Origin: Synechococcus sp. UW105
GTDB taxonomy: Bacteria; Cyanobacteriota; Cyanobacteriia; PCC-6307; Cyanobiaceae
Assembly: GCF_900473935.1 (NCBI RefSeq)
Contig: NZ_UCNN01000019.1
Span: 124,001 to 188,000, forward strand
Reading direction: 5' to 3'
DNA length: 64,000 bases
Shown here: piece after piece, positions 36,723 to 46,543 of the stretch
Position numbering within the stretch: position 1 is the stretch's first letter
Layout of the letters: every line of letters starts with the position of its first letter
The notes under the pieces: model-generated
Seen by the model: the letters and a program-made list of their open reading frames with translations, nothing else
Told to the model about the DNA's origin: nothing
Database searches by the model: none
Translations under genes and position numbers: made by a program

Positions 36723-37247
36723 ATGATGGGGGCCGTGTTGTCTTACTTGATGCGTCTGTTGCGTCGTCTGGTTTTGTCGGTACTGGTCGCCCTGCTCCTG
36801 TTGCTGATCACCCCCGCTGTGGCGATCGCTCAGGTGCATCAACACAGTGATGAAGCCGGTGCTCCAATGCTGCGCAGCCTTGAGAGTCTGCGCGATCTTG
36901 ACTATCAAAGTTGGCAGGCGGTGGCCTATCGCACCGGCGAGCCAGGCCAGTCAGTGGTGCTTCGCATCGTCGGATACCCCGGCAGAGTGCGTCTTGATCA
37001 CCCCACACCGCTTCTTGTGAAGGCCGGTATGAAGGAATGGCAGCTGCCGGACATCACGCTCGATAACCCCGCCCTCGCTGCTGATGGCCGTGATGCCGCT
37101 GCCGAATTCGACCTGGATCCTCTGCTCCGCGACCTGCGCAACAACCGACCGTTGCGCTTGTTTCTTCCGGGCGTGCTGAACGATCTTCCCGTGCCGCCTT
37201 TCGTCGTGGCTGAATGGCGTCAGGTGCAGACCGATCCCTTGACGTGA
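36723..37247 (+). CDS. Secreted DUF3122 family protein
   Basis: 174 residues with a long signal peptide (leucine-rich core, ending near AVAIAQ). The mature part begins LESLRDLDYQSWQAVAYR and contains VLRIVGYPGRVRLDHPTPL, as in the cyanobacterial DUF3122 family. Its role is unknown; localisation is periplasm or thylakoid lumen. Its TGA shares one base with the ribD ATG (TGATG), so translation is probably coupled. Confidence 0.75.
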   Translation: MMGAVLSYLMRLLRRLVLSVLVALLLLLITPAVAIAQVHQHSDEAGAPMLRSLESLRDLDYQSWQAVAYRTGEPGQSVVLRIVGYPGRVRLDHPTPLLVKAGMKEWQLPDITLDNPALAADGRDAAAEFDLDPLLRDLRNNRPLRLFLPGVLNDLPVPPFVVAEWRQVQTDPLT

Positions 37248-38374
37248 TGGCTGCCATCGATCCATCCAAACAGCGCTGGATCCCCTGGATGCACCGGGCG
37301 CTGCAGTTGGCGGGCCTCGCGGCAGGCCACACCAGCCCGAACCCACTGGTCGGTGCTGTGGTGCTTGCCTCCGATGGCCAGTTGGTCGGGGAAGGCTTCC
37401 ATGCGCGTGCCGGTGAGCCCCATGCCGAAGTGGGTGCTCTCGCCCAAGCCGGTGCCGCCGCCCGCGGCGGCACGATCGTGGTGACCCTTGAGCCCTGCTG
37501 CCATCACGGCCGCACGCCGCCATGCTCGGAAGCGGTGATCAAGGCCGGTCTTCAGCGGGTGGTGGTGGCCTTGACCGATCCAGACCCCCGCGTGGCTGGA
37601 GGCGGCATCCAACGGCTTAGGGACGCCGGCTTGGAGGTGATCACCGGAGTGCTGGAGGCAGAAGCAGCGCACCAGAACCGCGCCTTTGTGCACCGGGTAC
37701 AAACCGGTCGGCCCTGGGGGGTTCTCAAGTGGGCCATGAGCCTCGACGGACGGACGGCCCTTCCCAATGGAGCGAGTCAGTGGATCAGCGGTCCAGCGTC
37801 ACGGTCGTGGGTGCATCGTCTACGGGCCGGCTGTGATGCGGTGATTGTTGGCGGTGGCACCCTGCGTGCTGATGACCCTCTGCTTACCAGTCGTGGCCAG
37901 CGCCAGCCCGAGCCCTTACGCGTGGTGCTGAGCCGCAGCCTGGATTTGCCTGAACAGGCCCAACTCTGGGACCAGTCGGTGGCCTCCACCCTGGTGGCCC
38001 ATCCAGCCTTGACTGATTGGGCTGGCCGCGAACGGCTTCGGGCGGCTTGGGAACAAGCCGGTGTGGCCATGCAGTCCTTCGAGCAGTGTGACCCGTCAGC
38101 GTTGTTGCCGCTGTTGGCTGCCCGGGGTTGCAATCGCGTGCTCTGGGAATGCGGCCCCTCGCTGGCCGCTGCCGCTTTGCAGCAGGGCTGCGTGCAGGAG
38201 CTTGCCGTGGTGATCGCCCCCAAGCTGATGGGTGGTGACCTGGCCCGCACGCCTCTAGGCGACCTTGGCTTGACGGCGATGGATCAGGTTGTTCCCCTCG
38301 CGCTTGACTCCGCCCAATCCCTTGGAAACGATCTGTTGCTGCAGGCCAGACTCCGCGGCGATTCCATCGATTGA
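37247..38374 (+). CDS. ribD: Riboflavin biosynthesis deaminase/reductase
   Basis: 375 residues from ATG 37247. The N-terminal cytidine-deaminase-like domain has the zinc motifs PHAEVGAL (His and catalytic Glu) and PCCHHGRTPPC. It deaminates the pyrimidine intermediate made from GTP. The C-terminal reductase domain (KWAMSLDGRTAL, then DAVIVGGGTLRADDP and LWECGPSLAAA) reduces the ribosyl side chain with NADPH. Length and domain order are standard for RibD. It is coupled to the DUF3122 gene upstream. Confidence 0.95.
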   Translation: MAAIDPSKQRWIPWMHRALQLAGLAAGHTSPNPLVGAVVLASDGQLVGEGFHARAGEPHAEVGALAQAGAAARGGTIVVTLEPCCHHGRTPPCSEAVIKAGLQRVVVALTDPDPRVAGGGIQRLRDAGLEVITGVLEAEAAHQNRAFVHRVQTGRPWGVLKWAMSLDGRTALPNGASQWISGPASRSWVHRLRAGCDAVIVGGGTLRADDPLLTSRGQRQPEPLRVVLSRSLDLPEQAQLWDQSVASTLVAHPALTDWAGRERLRAAWEQAGVAMQSFEQCDPSALLPLLAARGCNRVLWECGPSLAAAALQQGCVQELAVVIAPKLMGGDLARTPLGDLGLTAMDQVVPLALDSAQSLGNDLLLQARLRGDSID

Positions 38375-38438
38375 TGGCGTTTTGGCTGACCTGGATGCAC
38401 CGTCGCCCCGATGATGGAACTTCTGCCGGCTTGCGGCG

Positions 38439-38972
38439 ATGACTTGGACCTATCTGTTCTGCTTGATCGCCGGTGGGCTGTTGATCAGCTTGTCGATTGC
38501 CGGCGAGGCAGATGTGGATTTCGGCGTTGATGGTGCCTCCGGCATCGCCGAAGGCGGACAGCCGACGGTCTTGTTCAGCACATCGTTCTGGTCCTTTGGC
38601 TTGGCTGGCTTTGGGCTCTGCGGTTTGTTGTTGCAGTTGTTTCAGGGTGCAGGTGCCTCACCGTTCACCTTGCCGCTCGCTTTGGTGCTCGGGGTTGGGC
38701 TTGGCTGGGCCGCTGCGCTGGCCTTGCGGTTGATGGCACGTCGTGAAGCCAACACCGTGGTGCGGGTGGATGACCTGATCGGACTGGAGGCGACGGTGAC
38801 GCTTCCACTCAGTGACCAGCAGCGCGGTTTCGTTGAAGTCTCCGTGCGTGGAAGCTTGTTGCGGCGTGCAGCGCGCAGCGCCTCCAGCCCCTTGGAGCGT
38901 GGCGATCGGGCGGTGATCTTGAGGGTTGAAGCCAACACCCTGATCGTTGAGCCTTTTGAAATGGCCGACTGA
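38439..38972 (+). CDS. NfeD-like membrane protein
   Basis: 177 residues with three hydrophobic segments in the first 105 residues and a C-terminal soluble OB-fold-like domain (DLIGLEATVTLPLSDQQRGFVEVSVRGS, then GDRAVILRVEANTLIVEPF). This is the NfeD layout, and NfeD proteins pair with flotillins, whose genes follow here. It probably sits in the inner or thylakoid membrane and helps to organise flotillin assemblies. The downstream gene begins 40 bp later. Confidence 0.8.
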   Translation: MTWTYLFCLIAGGLLISLSIAGEADVDFGVDGASGIAEGGQPTVLFSTSFWSFGLAGFGLCGLLLQLFQGAGASPFTLPLALVLGVGLGWAAALALRLMARREANTVVRVDDLIGLEATVTLPLSDQQRGFVEVSVRGSLLRRAARSASSPLERGDRAVILRVEANTLIVEPFEMAD

Positions 38973-39012
38973 TTCCACCCTGGCTAAGGCAGAAGAAGTT
39001 TCAGCCGCACTT

Positions 39013-40335
39013 ATGCAGCCCAGCTTGGCAACGCAGCCGTTGCCACTTCTGGCCCAGCGCCAGCCCAGCAACAACCCCGCCGGTGCAGTGGTTTCAGTCG
39101 CTTCGACTGTTTTTGTAGTGGTGGTGGCGCTGACCCTGATCAGCCGCTGGATGATCCGCATCTGTCGCCCCCATGAAATGCTCGTGGTGACGGGCTCAAA
39201 ATCCAACCAGGGTGCCCAGGGGATGAAGGGCTACAGAGTGGTTGCCAATGGTGGCTGCACCTTCGTGAAGCCGATCCTGGAGACGGCTCGGCGCATGGAT
39301 GTGACGCTCCTGCCGGTGCTGGTGGAGGTGAGCAACGCCTATTCCAAGGGCGGTACCCCTCTCAACATTCAGGCGATTGCCAACGTCAAGGTGAGCACTG
39401 ATCCAGCGGTTCGCAACAACGCGATCGAACGCTTCCTTGGCCGGGATAACAAGGAAATTGTGCAGGTGGCCAAGGAGAACCTTGAAGGCAACCTGCGCAG
39501 CGTTCTGGCCCAGCTCACGCCCGAGCAGGTGAATGAAGACCGCCTGCGCTTTGCGGAGCAGGTTGCTGATGATGTCGGGGAGGATCTGCGACGTCTCGGT
39601 CTGCAGCTCGACACGCTCAAGATTCAGAGTGTTTTTGACGACGTCGACTACCTCAATTCGATCAGCCGCCGCCGTGTGGCCCAAATTGTGCGTGATGCCG
39701 AGATCGCCGAAGCGGAGGCGATTGGTCAGGCCGAGCGGATCGAGGCCGAGATGGAGGAGGTTGCAGAGGTGGTGCGTACTGAAGCGGAAACAGTCGTGCT
39801 TGAAAAAGACAACGACGTGCGCACCAAGGTGGCCCAGATGGAGAAGGACGCGCGCTCGGAGGAGGAGCGCACCGAGGCGGCTGAGCTGGAGGCCCGAGCC
39901 CGGGCTGAGCAACAGTTGCAGAAGGTGCGTGCTGAACTCGAACGCTTGCGCTTGAAGGCCGAAGCGGTTCTGCCCTCCCAGGCGCACCAGAAGGCCCAGG
40001 AGCTGCGCGCCCGCGGCCGTGCCGCCGCCACTGCCGAAGACGTGAAGGCCAGTGCCCTGGTGAACGATCTGCTCACCCAGGTGTGGGAAGACGCCGGCAG
40101 TACCGCCGAGTTGGTCTTCCTGCTGCAGCAGATTGAGATGGTCTTGCAGCAGGCCACGCGTTTGCCCGCTCAGCTGCATCTCAAGCGCATCACCGCCCTG
40201 GATGGTGATGACGCGTCCACCCTGGCCAGCCTTGTAGCGGTGAATCACAAGGTGGTGCGCCAGTTCTTCGAGCAGGTCAAGGACATCCTTGGCGTGGATC
40301 TGCTCGGCACCCTGTCTTCCACCGGAGTTAACTGA
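39013..40335 (+). CDS. Flotillin-like SPFH protein 1
   Basis: 440 residues from ATG 39013. One N-terminal membrane segment (about residues 23-48) is followed by an SPFH domain (ETARRMDVTLLPVLVEVSNAYSKGGTPLNIQAIANVKV) and a long Glu/Ala-rich coiled coil (about 235-350), as in flotillin/FloT/YqiK. Such proteins form membrane microdomain scaffolds. It overlaps the next gene by one base (TGATG). A pair of flotillins in tandem after an NfeD-like gene suggests hetero-oligomers (inference). Confidence 0.88.
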   Translation: MQPSLATQPLPLLAQRQPSNNPAGAVVSVASTVFVVVVALTLISRWMIRICRPHEMLVVTGSKSNQGAQGMKGYRVVANGGCTFVKPILETARRMDVTLLPVLVEVSNAYSKGGTPLNIQAIANVKVSTDPAVRNNAIERFLGRDNKEIVQVAKENLEGNLRSVLAQLTPEQVNEDRLRFAEQVADDVGEDLRRLGLQLDTLKIQSVFDDVDYLNSISRRRVAQIVRDAEIAEAEAIGQAERIEAEMEEVAEVVRTEAETVVLEKDNDVRTKVAQMEKDARSEEERTEAAELEARARAEQQLQKVRAELERLRLKAEAVLPSQAHQKAQELRARGRAAATAEDVKASALVNDLLTQVWEDAGSTAELVFLLQQIEMVLQQATRLPAQLHLKRITALDGDDASTLASLVAVNHKVVRQFFEQVKDILGVDLLGTLSSTGVN

Positions 40336-41600
40336 TGTTTGTCGCCTTTGGATTGACCGGCGCTGCGGGGCTTTGGGCTTTCGTGGTGTTGCTGCGTCAG
40401 CTCTATTTCATCTGTCAGCCCAGTGAAGTGCTGATCTTTGCCGGCCTTGGCCGCACCACTGGTGATGGGCGCAAGGTGGGGTATCGCACGGTACGGGGAG
40501 GGAGTGCTTTGCGCATCCCCGTTCTTGAAGAGGTGATGCGCCTCGACCTCAGCAACATGATCATTGAGTTGCGGGTGGAGAACGCCTACTCCAAAGGTGG
40601 TATCCCGCTCAATGTGGCGGGTGTGGCCAATATCAAGATCTCCGGCGATGAGCCCGGGATCCACAACGCGATCGAACGCTTGATTGGCAAAAGCCAGGAC
40701 GACATTCGTCATATCGCCAAGGAGACGTTGGAAGGGAACCTGCGCGGTGTGATGGCCAGCCTCACTCCCGAACAGCTGAATGAAGACAAGATCACCTTTG
40801 CGCGCACCCTGCTGGAGGAGGCGGAGGATGATCTGCAAAAGCTTGGGCTGGTGCTCGACACACTGCAGATTCAGAACATCTCTGATGACGTGCGCTACCT
40901 CGATTCGATCGGTCGCAAGCAGTTGGTGGAACTGAAGAGGGATTCGCGCATCGCTGAGGCTGAGGCGACCTCGCAGTCGGCGGTGAAGCAAGCGGAGAAC
41001 GCGCGCATCACCTCCCTGCGCCGGCTCGATAAGGAATTGGCAGTGGCCACCGCCAATGCCCAGAAACGGATCAAGGATGCGCTCACCCGTCGGGATGCCT
41101 TGGTGGCGGAGGTGGAAGCAGAAGTGGGGGCCGAGTTGGCAAGGGCTGAGGCGGAGCTGCCGGTGCAGGAGGCGCGCATCAAACAGGTAACGCAGCAGCT
41201 TGAAGCGGATGTGATTGCGCCGGCTGAATCCGAATGTCAAACGATGATGGCGGAGGCCAAAGGCGCTGCTGCCACGATCGTGGAGCAGGGGCGTTCCCAG
41301 GCCGAGGGCCTTCAAGATTTGGTCACCTCTCTGAAGCGCAGTGGTTCGGATGCCAAGCGCCTGTTCCTTCTCCAGAAACTGGAGCCGCTGCTCACGATGC
41401 TGAGCGACACCGTGAAGCCGATTGAGGTGGAAGAGGTCGCCCTGATTGGTGAACGGGAAGGACAGATGAATCTGTCGCTCGCCACCTTGCTGCGCCAGCT
41501 TCAGGACAGCACCGGCCTGCGCTTGACGCCAAACCGCTCTGAGGGCAACGGCCAGTCTGGGACTGATTCCATCTCCATGCCTACGACGAGTGACGAGTAG
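40335..41600 (+). CDS. Flotillin-like SPFH protein 2
   Basis: 421 residues. An N-terminal membrane segment (residues 1-28) precedes an SPFH domain with EVMRLDLSNMIIELRVENAYSKGGIPLNVAGVANIKI, very like its neighbour, then a coiled coil of Ala/Glu (about 215-320). The C-terminal 25 residues are polar and Ser/Thr-rich. The overlapping start with the first flotillin gene implies translational coupling. Confidence 0.88.
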   Translation: MFVAFGLTGAAGLWAFVVLLRQLYFICQPSEVLIFAGLGRTTGDGRKVGYRTVRGGSALRIPVLEEVMRLDLSNMIIELRVENAYSKGGIPLNVAGVANIKISGDEPGIHNAIERLIGKSQDDIRHIAKETLEGNLRGVMASLTPEQLNEDKITFARTLLEEAEDDLQKLGLVLDTLQIQNISDDVRYLDSIGRKQLVELKRDSRIAEAEATSQSAVKQAENARITSLRRLDKELAVATANAQKRIKDALTRRDALVAEVEAEVGAELARAEAELPVQEARIKQVTQQLEADVIAPAESECQTMMAEAKGAAATIVEQGRSQAEGLQDLVTSLKRSGSDAKRLFLLQKLEPLLTMLSDTVKPIEVEEVALIGEREGQMNLSLATLLRQLQDSTGLRLTPNRSEGNGQSGTDSISMPTTSDE

Positions 41601-41624
41601 GACTGATCCATGCGCAACGGCGCA

Positions 41625-42368
41625 TCACTCCTTGCTGTGCTGATCAGCCTTGTTTCCGCCCAGTTCACGGCTGTAGCGGCTGATCAGCACCCCCATCACC
41701 ACCGCCAGATACAGCGGCCCTGCGATGCCAGTGGCGACTGAAAGCATGCGTGATAGAGGCAGGACCGGCTTGATGTCACCAAAACCAACAGTGGTGAGGC
41801 AGATAAAGGCGAAATAATTGATGCGGGCGAACACGGGGGCCGCATCCAGCACGCTGGCGTCCCCGCCGCTGAGCCCACGCGCGGGCACGTCGAGTGGCGT
41901 GAAACTGTGGGGTTGGATCGTCTCAACAGCACTCATCACCAACCCTGCTGTGAGTCCTAGCAGGAGATAACCGGCTGCTGCGCCCATCAGCATCGAATGG
42001 GTGACGTGCCGTTCTTTGGCCAGTTTCTCCACGAGCCGAACCACGCTCCAGCCCACAAGCACACTCCAGCTCAGCACCAGCGGGACGCCGGTCATGGTCC
42101 ATTTCACAGGGGTGATCACCCACACCAGTTGGCTCACCAGAGCAACCACCCCGAGGAGTTGGTAGAGCTTGTCTTTCCAAGTGCGCTTGCTCATCTTCAA
42201 CACCACAAGCTGGGTGAGCAAGAGTGCGATCAACGAATAACCAACCGATCCCATCCAGGAGATGGACGGGAAGGCGAAACTCACAAGCACCAGTAGGCAC
42301 AGTGCCAAGAGGAGCTCATAAACGCCCTCACGCTTGTGGGGGGTTGGGCCTTGGTTCAGCAACCTCAT
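41625..42368 (-). CDS. Two-pore-domain-like potassium channel family protein
   Basis: 247 residues from ATG 42368. Six hydrophobic segments are visible; the last two flank a K+ selectivity filter TTVGFGD within AFICLTTVGFGDIKPVLPLSRM. The arrangement fits a voltage-gated-like or Ion_trans_2 channel, but the S4 segment has no clear Arg ladder. The N-terminus overlaps the preceding gene by 41 bp, so expression is probably coupled. It may help K+ homeostasis or membrane potential. Confidence 0.85.
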   Translation of the reverse strand: MRLLNQGPTPHKREGVYELLLALCLLVLVSFAFPSISWMGSVGYSLIALLLTQLVVLKMSKRTWKDKLYQLLGVVALVSQLVWVITPVKWTMTGVPLVLSWSVLVGWSVVRLVEKLAKERHVTHSMLMGAAAGYLLLGLTAGLVMSAVETIQPHSFTPLDVPARGLSGGDASVLDAAPVFARINYFAFICLTTVGFGDIKPVLPLSRMLSVATGIAGPLYLAVVMGVLISRYSRELGGNKADQHSKE

Positions 42369-43209
42369 CTTCTGAGCATTCCGCCAAACTGAGGATGCCA
42401 ACGATTGCAAAGGCAAGCGACCCCAGCACAGTGGTTTGAAGGGCCATTTGGTTGTTGAAGCTGGTGAGTTTGGGCAGGGCATTTGGCAATGACGCCAATG
42501 CTGACTGCATGAACCACAGGCAGCCGAGCGTATTCACCATTGCGATCCACCAGCCCAGATGCTTGGGTTCGAAGACGAGCAATCGGCCATGCCCCACTTC
42601 CAGTAATCCGTCTGCGGCGGAAACCAGGAAAAGGATGGATCCCAGCAGATTTGGCAGCACGGCCAACAGCAGCCAGCTTTGCTCCTGTGGCTGAGGCCAT
42701 CCCCACAAGAAAAACGTGTTGATGTTGAACAGCACCGTTCCCAGGCTCTGGCTGAGGCTGCAACGCAAGCCACACCATTGCCAGGCCTTGGTGTCGTCCG
42801 GTAGAGACGGCACGGCCAAAAGCGCCTGTTCAACCTGCCACCAGCCGCCGGCAGTGAACAGCACCGAACCGATCGCTAGCAAGCCTGCTGCGAGTGAAGC
42901 ATTGCCTTGATGCGCTAACGGCAATCCGGCCCCCAAGGCGAAGAGGAGTGGGCCGGCAATGAAGGCCAAGGCGGTGCGCACCTCTAGGCGATTGAGCTGT
43001 TTGCCATGCACGAGCGCCTGCACCATCCCTGCAGCTGTGAGCTGCTGGAAGTGGCTACGGGCTAGGGGGCCATGCCCCTTGCGTAGGCGCCGGCTGCTCC
43101 AGATGCCCTTTCGGTTGCGCCAGGCGGTGATGCCCCAGCGGCTGTGCCAGTGCGTGGTCAGCTGAAGCGACTCAGCCCGAACGTTCGGTTCTCCACCCTG
43201 TGCAGCCAA
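42328..43209 (-). CDS. Integral membrane protein overlapping the K+ channel gene
   Basis: 293 residues if started at TTG 43209. The N-terminal 75 residues are soluble and basic, followed by about six hydrophobic segments with Trp-rich loops (FTAGGWWQVEQALL, FFLWGWPQPQ, FEPKHLGWWIAMVNTLGC). The start is uncertain: ATG 43026 would give a shorter protein. I do not recognise the family, although the GSVLF--GGWW and GSILFLVSAADGLLEVG segments suggest an internal repeat. It is divergent from ftsH with about 52 bp between starts. Confidence 0.65.
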   Translation of the reverse strand: MAAQGGEPNVRAESLQLTTHWHSRWGITAWRNRKGIWSSRRLRKGHGPLARSHFQQLTAAGMVQALVHGKQLNRLEVRTALAFIAGPLLFALGAGLPLAHQGNASLAAGLLAIGSVLFTAGGWWQVEQALLAVPSLPDDTKAWQWCGLRCSLSQSLGTVLFNINTFFLWGWPQPQEQSWLLLAVLPNLLGSILFLVSAADGLLEVGHGRLLVFEPKHLGWWIAMVNTLGCLWFMQSALASLPNALPKLTSFNNQMALQTTVLGSLAFAIVGILSLAECSEDEVAEPRPNPPQA

Positions 43210-43261
43210 CCAGCAGCCAAAAGCTCGCTTTAGTTTGGACGCTCAACTCGGATCTGACGCC

Positions 43262-45127
43262 ATGCCGATTCGCGAGGACGACAATCAGCCGAATAGGCGA
43301 TTCGGGATCATCAACCTGGTATTGATCGGGTTTGGTGTCTTGCTGTTGATCAGCAGCTTCGTTCCCAATCAGGGGATGCAGCAGGTGCCGCGGGTGCCCT
43401 ATTCACTCTTCATTGATCAAGTGAATGACGGGGCCGTGAAACGGGCCTTCATTACCCAGGATCAGATCCGCTATGAGCTCAGTGCTCCGGAAGACGGTGC
43501 ACCCGCTGTGCTGGCGACAACTCCCATCTTCGATATGGATCTGCCTCAGCGCCTGGAAGACAAGGGCGTTGAGTTTGCCGCTGCTCCTCCCAAGAAGCCC
43601 AATATTTTCACCACGATCCTCAGCTGGGTGGTCCCCCCCCTGATCTTCATCCTGGTGTTGCAGTTTTTCGCGCGTCGCTCGATGGGTGCCGGTGGTGCCC
43701 AGGGCGCCCTCAACTTCACCAAGAGCAAGGCCAAGGTTTACGTCCCTGATGAGCAGTCGCGCATCACCTTCGACGACGTCGCCGGTGTGGATGAAGCGAA
43801 AGACGAACTCACGGAGATCGTTGACTTCCTTAAGACCCCCGAGCGCTATGCCGAAATCGGTGCGCGCATTCCGAAGGGTGTGCTGTTGGTCGGGCCTCCC
43901 GGCACCGGTAAGACGTTGCTCTCCAAGGCCGTCGCTGGAGAGGCGGGTGTTCCCTTCTTCATCATCAGCGGCTCGGAGTTCGTTGAACTGTTCGTTGGTG
44001 CAGGTGCCGCCAGGGTGCGGGACTTGTTCGAACAAGCCAAAAAGAATGCCCCCTGCATCATCTTTATCGACGAACTCGATGCCATCGGCAAGAGCCGTTC
44101 GGGTTCGATGGGTGTGGTTGGGGGGAATGATGAACGGGAGCAAACCCTCAACCAGCTTCTGACTGAGATGGACGGTTTCGCGTCCAAAGACAAGCCGGTG
44201 ATTGTGCTAGCAGCCACGAACCAGCCCGAGGTTCTCGATGCCGCATTGCTGCGGCCTGGTCGCTTCGATCGTCAGGTGCTGGTGGATCGTCCTGATCTCT
44301 CTGGTCGTAAGACCATCCTCGAGATCTATGCCAACAAGGTGAAGCTGGCGGATGGTGTCGACCTCGACCTCATCGCGCAAGCCACGAGTGGTTTCGCCGG
44401 CGCCGACCTTGCCAATTTGGTCAACGAAGCAGCTCTGCTTGCTGCCCGTGCCAAGCGCACCAAGGTCGAGCAGCAGGATCTGGGTGAGGCAATCGAGCGG
44501 GTCGTGGCTGGCTTGGAGAAAAAGAGTCGCGTCCTCCAGGACGATGAGAAGAAGGTTGTGGCCTATCACGAAGTCGGTCACGCCATCGTGGGCCACCTGA
44601 TGCCCGGTGGCAGCAAGGTGGCCAAGATCTCGATCGTCCCGCGAGGCATGAGTGCTCTGGGCTACACGCTGCAGCTGCCCACAGAGGAACGCTTCCTCAA
44701 TTCACGCGAAGACCTTGAAGGTCAGATTGCCACCCTGCTCGGCGGTCGTTCTGCAGAAGAGATCGTCTTCGACAAAATCACCACTGGTGCTGCCAACGAT
44801 CTGCAGCGCGCCACCGACATCGCAGAGCAGATGGTGGGGACCTACGGCATGAGCGACACCCTTGGTCCCTTGGCCTATGACAAACAGGGTGGTGGGCGCT
44901 TCCTTGGCGGTGGCAACAATCCCCGCCGCACCGTCAGTGACGCCACCGCTCAGGCCATTGATCGGGAAGTGCGTGGTCTGGTTGATCGAGCCCATGAACA
45001 GGCCCTCGGCATCTTGCGCCACAACATGGCTCTACTGGAGACCATCTCGCAGAAGATCCTTGAGAAAGAGGTGATCGAAGGCGATGAGCTCAAGGAGATG
45101 CTCGCCGCAAGTGTGATGCCGAGTTGA
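43262..45127 (+). CDS. ftsH: ATP-dependent zinc metalloprotease FtsH
   Basis: 621 residues from ATG 43262. Two membrane segments (about 15-33 and 117-136) flank a lumenal domain. The AAA+ module has Walker A GPPGTGKT (211-218) and Walker B FIDELDA (268-274). The zinc site HEVGH lies in the C-terminal protease domain. In cyanobacteria, FtsH hexamers degrade damaged photosystem and other membrane proteins in the thylakoid. A T-tailed terminator follows the gene. Confidence 0.96.
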   Translation: MPIREDDNQPNRRFGIINLVLIGFGVLLLISSFVPNQGMQQVPRVPYSLFIDQVNDGAVKRAFITQDQIRYELSAPEDGAPAVLATTPIFDMDLPQRLEDKGVEFAAAPPKKPNIFTTILSWVVPPLIFILVLQFFARRSMGAGGAQGALNFTKSKAKVYVPDEQSRITFDDVAGVDEAKDELTEIVDFLKTPERYAEIGARIPKGVLLVGPPGTGKTLLSKAVAGEAGVPFFIISGSEFVELFVGAGAARVRDLFEQAKKNAPCIIFIDELDAIGKSRSGSMGVVGGNDEREQTLNQLLTEMDGFASKDKPVIVLAATNQPEVLDAALLRPGRFDRQVLVDRPDLSGRKTILEIYANKVKLADGVDLDLIAQATSGFAGADLANLVNEAALLAARAKRTKVEQQDLGEAIERVVAGLEKKSRVLQDDEKKVVAYHEVGHAIVGHLMPGGSKVAKISIVPRGMSALGYTLQLPTEERFLNSREDLEGQIATLLGGRSAEEIVFDKITTGAANDLQRATDIAEQMVGTYGMSDTLGPLAYDKQGGGRFLGGGNNPRRTVSDATAQAIDREVRGLVDRAHEQALGILRHNMALLETISQKILEKEVIEGDELKEMLAASVMPS

Positions 45128-45185
45128 TGCGGCATCAAGCAGTCACAGCTTGAGCGGACACAAACCATTTCGACAACCCATTCAG

Positions 45186-45210
45186 GCGGATCCTTCGGGT
45201 CCGCTTTTTT
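45186..45210 (+). terminator. Rho-independent terminator after ftsH
   Basis: A GC-rich stem (GCGGATCC, TTCG loop, GGGTCCGC with one G-T pair) is followed by six T, about 60 bp past the ftsH stop. Confidence 0.9.
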
Positions 45211-45266
45211 GTTGGCAGCGTGTCGGTCTGTCGAGGCCGTTTTGGCGCGGCCACCATCAACTCTCC

Positions 45267-45443
45267 AGGCGCAGCACTCTGTGCCAGTCACCACTGAGAA
45301 GACCCGCTGATCCGAGCTTGGCGATGGCGTGGATGGCGCTCTGAAGGACGGCAACACGGCTTGCGCTTGTCAGCTCACCAAGGTGATTTCGGTGGCGCAG
45401 ACCCTGTCTGCCGATGCGTCCGTGCCGACTGATTCATCTCTGG
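45267..45443 (-). other. Protein-like frame without a start codon, upstream of argF
   Basis: On the minus strand, a frame of about 58 codons bounded by stop codons reads HLGELTSASRVAVLQSAIHA and ends with WHRVLRLES. It looks protein-like, but it has no ATG, GTG or TTG and the gap is otherwise empty. It could be a gene remnant or chance. The rest of 45128-45506 holds the ftsH terminator and the argF promoter region; no other gene is seen. Confidence 0.2.
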
Positions 45444-45506
45444 TTATCCGAATCCCCTTGACGAGAGGGGGGCTGATCCCCGATAAAGTTCCTTTAGAAG
45501 ACATCC

Positions 45507-46463
45507 ATGGTTACCGCCACTCAGGGGGTCGCTTCCGTTCTCTCGCCTCTGAGCGGCCGAGATTTCCTGTCGTCAGAGGATGTCAGTGCCGAACAGGCCG
45601 CCGCTTTGCTGCAGTTGGCTCAGCAGTTGAAGTCGGGCGACCGTCGGATCGACTTGGGTAACAGGGTTCTGGGCCTGATCTTCACCAAGGCTTCCACCCG
45701 TACCCGTGTCAGTTTTCAGGTGGCAATGGCCCGGCTTGGCGGCCAGACCGTTGACCTCAATCCTCAGGTGACCCAGCTCGGTCGCGGCGAGCCTTTGGAA
45801 GACACCGCAAGGGTGTTAAGTCGTTTTTGTGATGCCCTGGCGATCCGCACCTTCGCCCAGCAAGAGTTGGTGGATTACGCCCACTGGGCGTCGATCCCGG
45901 TGATCAATGCCCTCACCGATTTGGAGCATCCTTGCCAGGCCCTGGCTGATTATTTGACGATGCAGGAGGCCTTCGGAGAGCTGCAGGGGCAGACCTTGGC
46001 CTACGTCGGTGACGGCAACAATGTGGCCCACTCGTTGATGATCTGCGGCGCTCTGCTGGGTGTGAATGTGCGGATTGGCTGCCCTGAAGGCTTCGAGCCA
46101 CTGCCAGGAGTCGTTGATCAAGCACGGGCTCTTGCCGTCGCTGGTGCTCAGATCACGGTGACGAGTGACCCAGTAGCTGCAGTGAAGGGTGCCCAGGCGC
46201 TGTACACCGATGTCTGGGCGTCCATGGGCCAGGAGCAGGAACAGGCGGAGCGTGAACAGGCCTTTAAGGGCTTTTGCCTCGATGAAGCCTTGGTGGCAGA
46301 AGCTGAGCCAGACGCCATTGTTTTGCACTGCCTGCCTGCCCATCGTGGCGAGGAGATCAGTGCAGGGGTGATGGAGGGGAGTGCCAGCCGAATCTTTGAT
46401 CAGGCTGAGAATCGTTTGCATGCCCAGCAAGCTCTCTTGGCAGCGTTGATGGGGGGGTTGTAA
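45507..46463 (+). CDS. argF: Ornithine carbamoyltransferase
   Basis: 318 residues. The carbamoyl-phosphate motif STRTR lies at 63-67, HPCQALADYLT is present in the middle, and HCLPAHRGEEI near the end is the ornithine-binding block that separates OTCases from aspartate transcarbamylases. It makes citrulline from ornithine in arginine synthesis. The ATG follows an AGAAGACAT stretch. It appears to be transcribed alone. Confidence 0.95.
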   Translation: MVTATQGVASVLSPLSGRDFLSSEDVSAEQAAALLQLAQQLKSGDRRIDLGNRVLGLIFTKASTRTRVSFQVAMARLGGQTVDLNPQVTQLGRGEPLEDTARVLSRFCDALAIRTFAQQELVDYAHWASIPVINALTDLEHPCQALADYLTMQEAFGELQGQTLAYVGDGNNVAHSLMICGALLGVNVRIGCPEGFEPLPGVVDQARALAVAGAQITVTSDPVAAVKGAQALYTDVWASMGQEQEQAEREQAFKGFCLDEALVAEAEPDAIVLHCLPAHRGEEISAGVMEGSASRIFDQAENRLHAQQALLAALMGGL

Positions 46464-46543
46464 GCCTTCACTGGCTCGCTCGCTGCGGTGAGAGTTTTCG
46501 CTCCTGATGAACCAAGCGATTGGCTCGATCAATGTCACGATGA

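Noticed and set aside
39196-40248. Long minus-strand frame opposite flotillin 1
   Set aside because: Leu/His-rich antisense of a coiled coil; the plus strand holds a well-supported SPFH protein.
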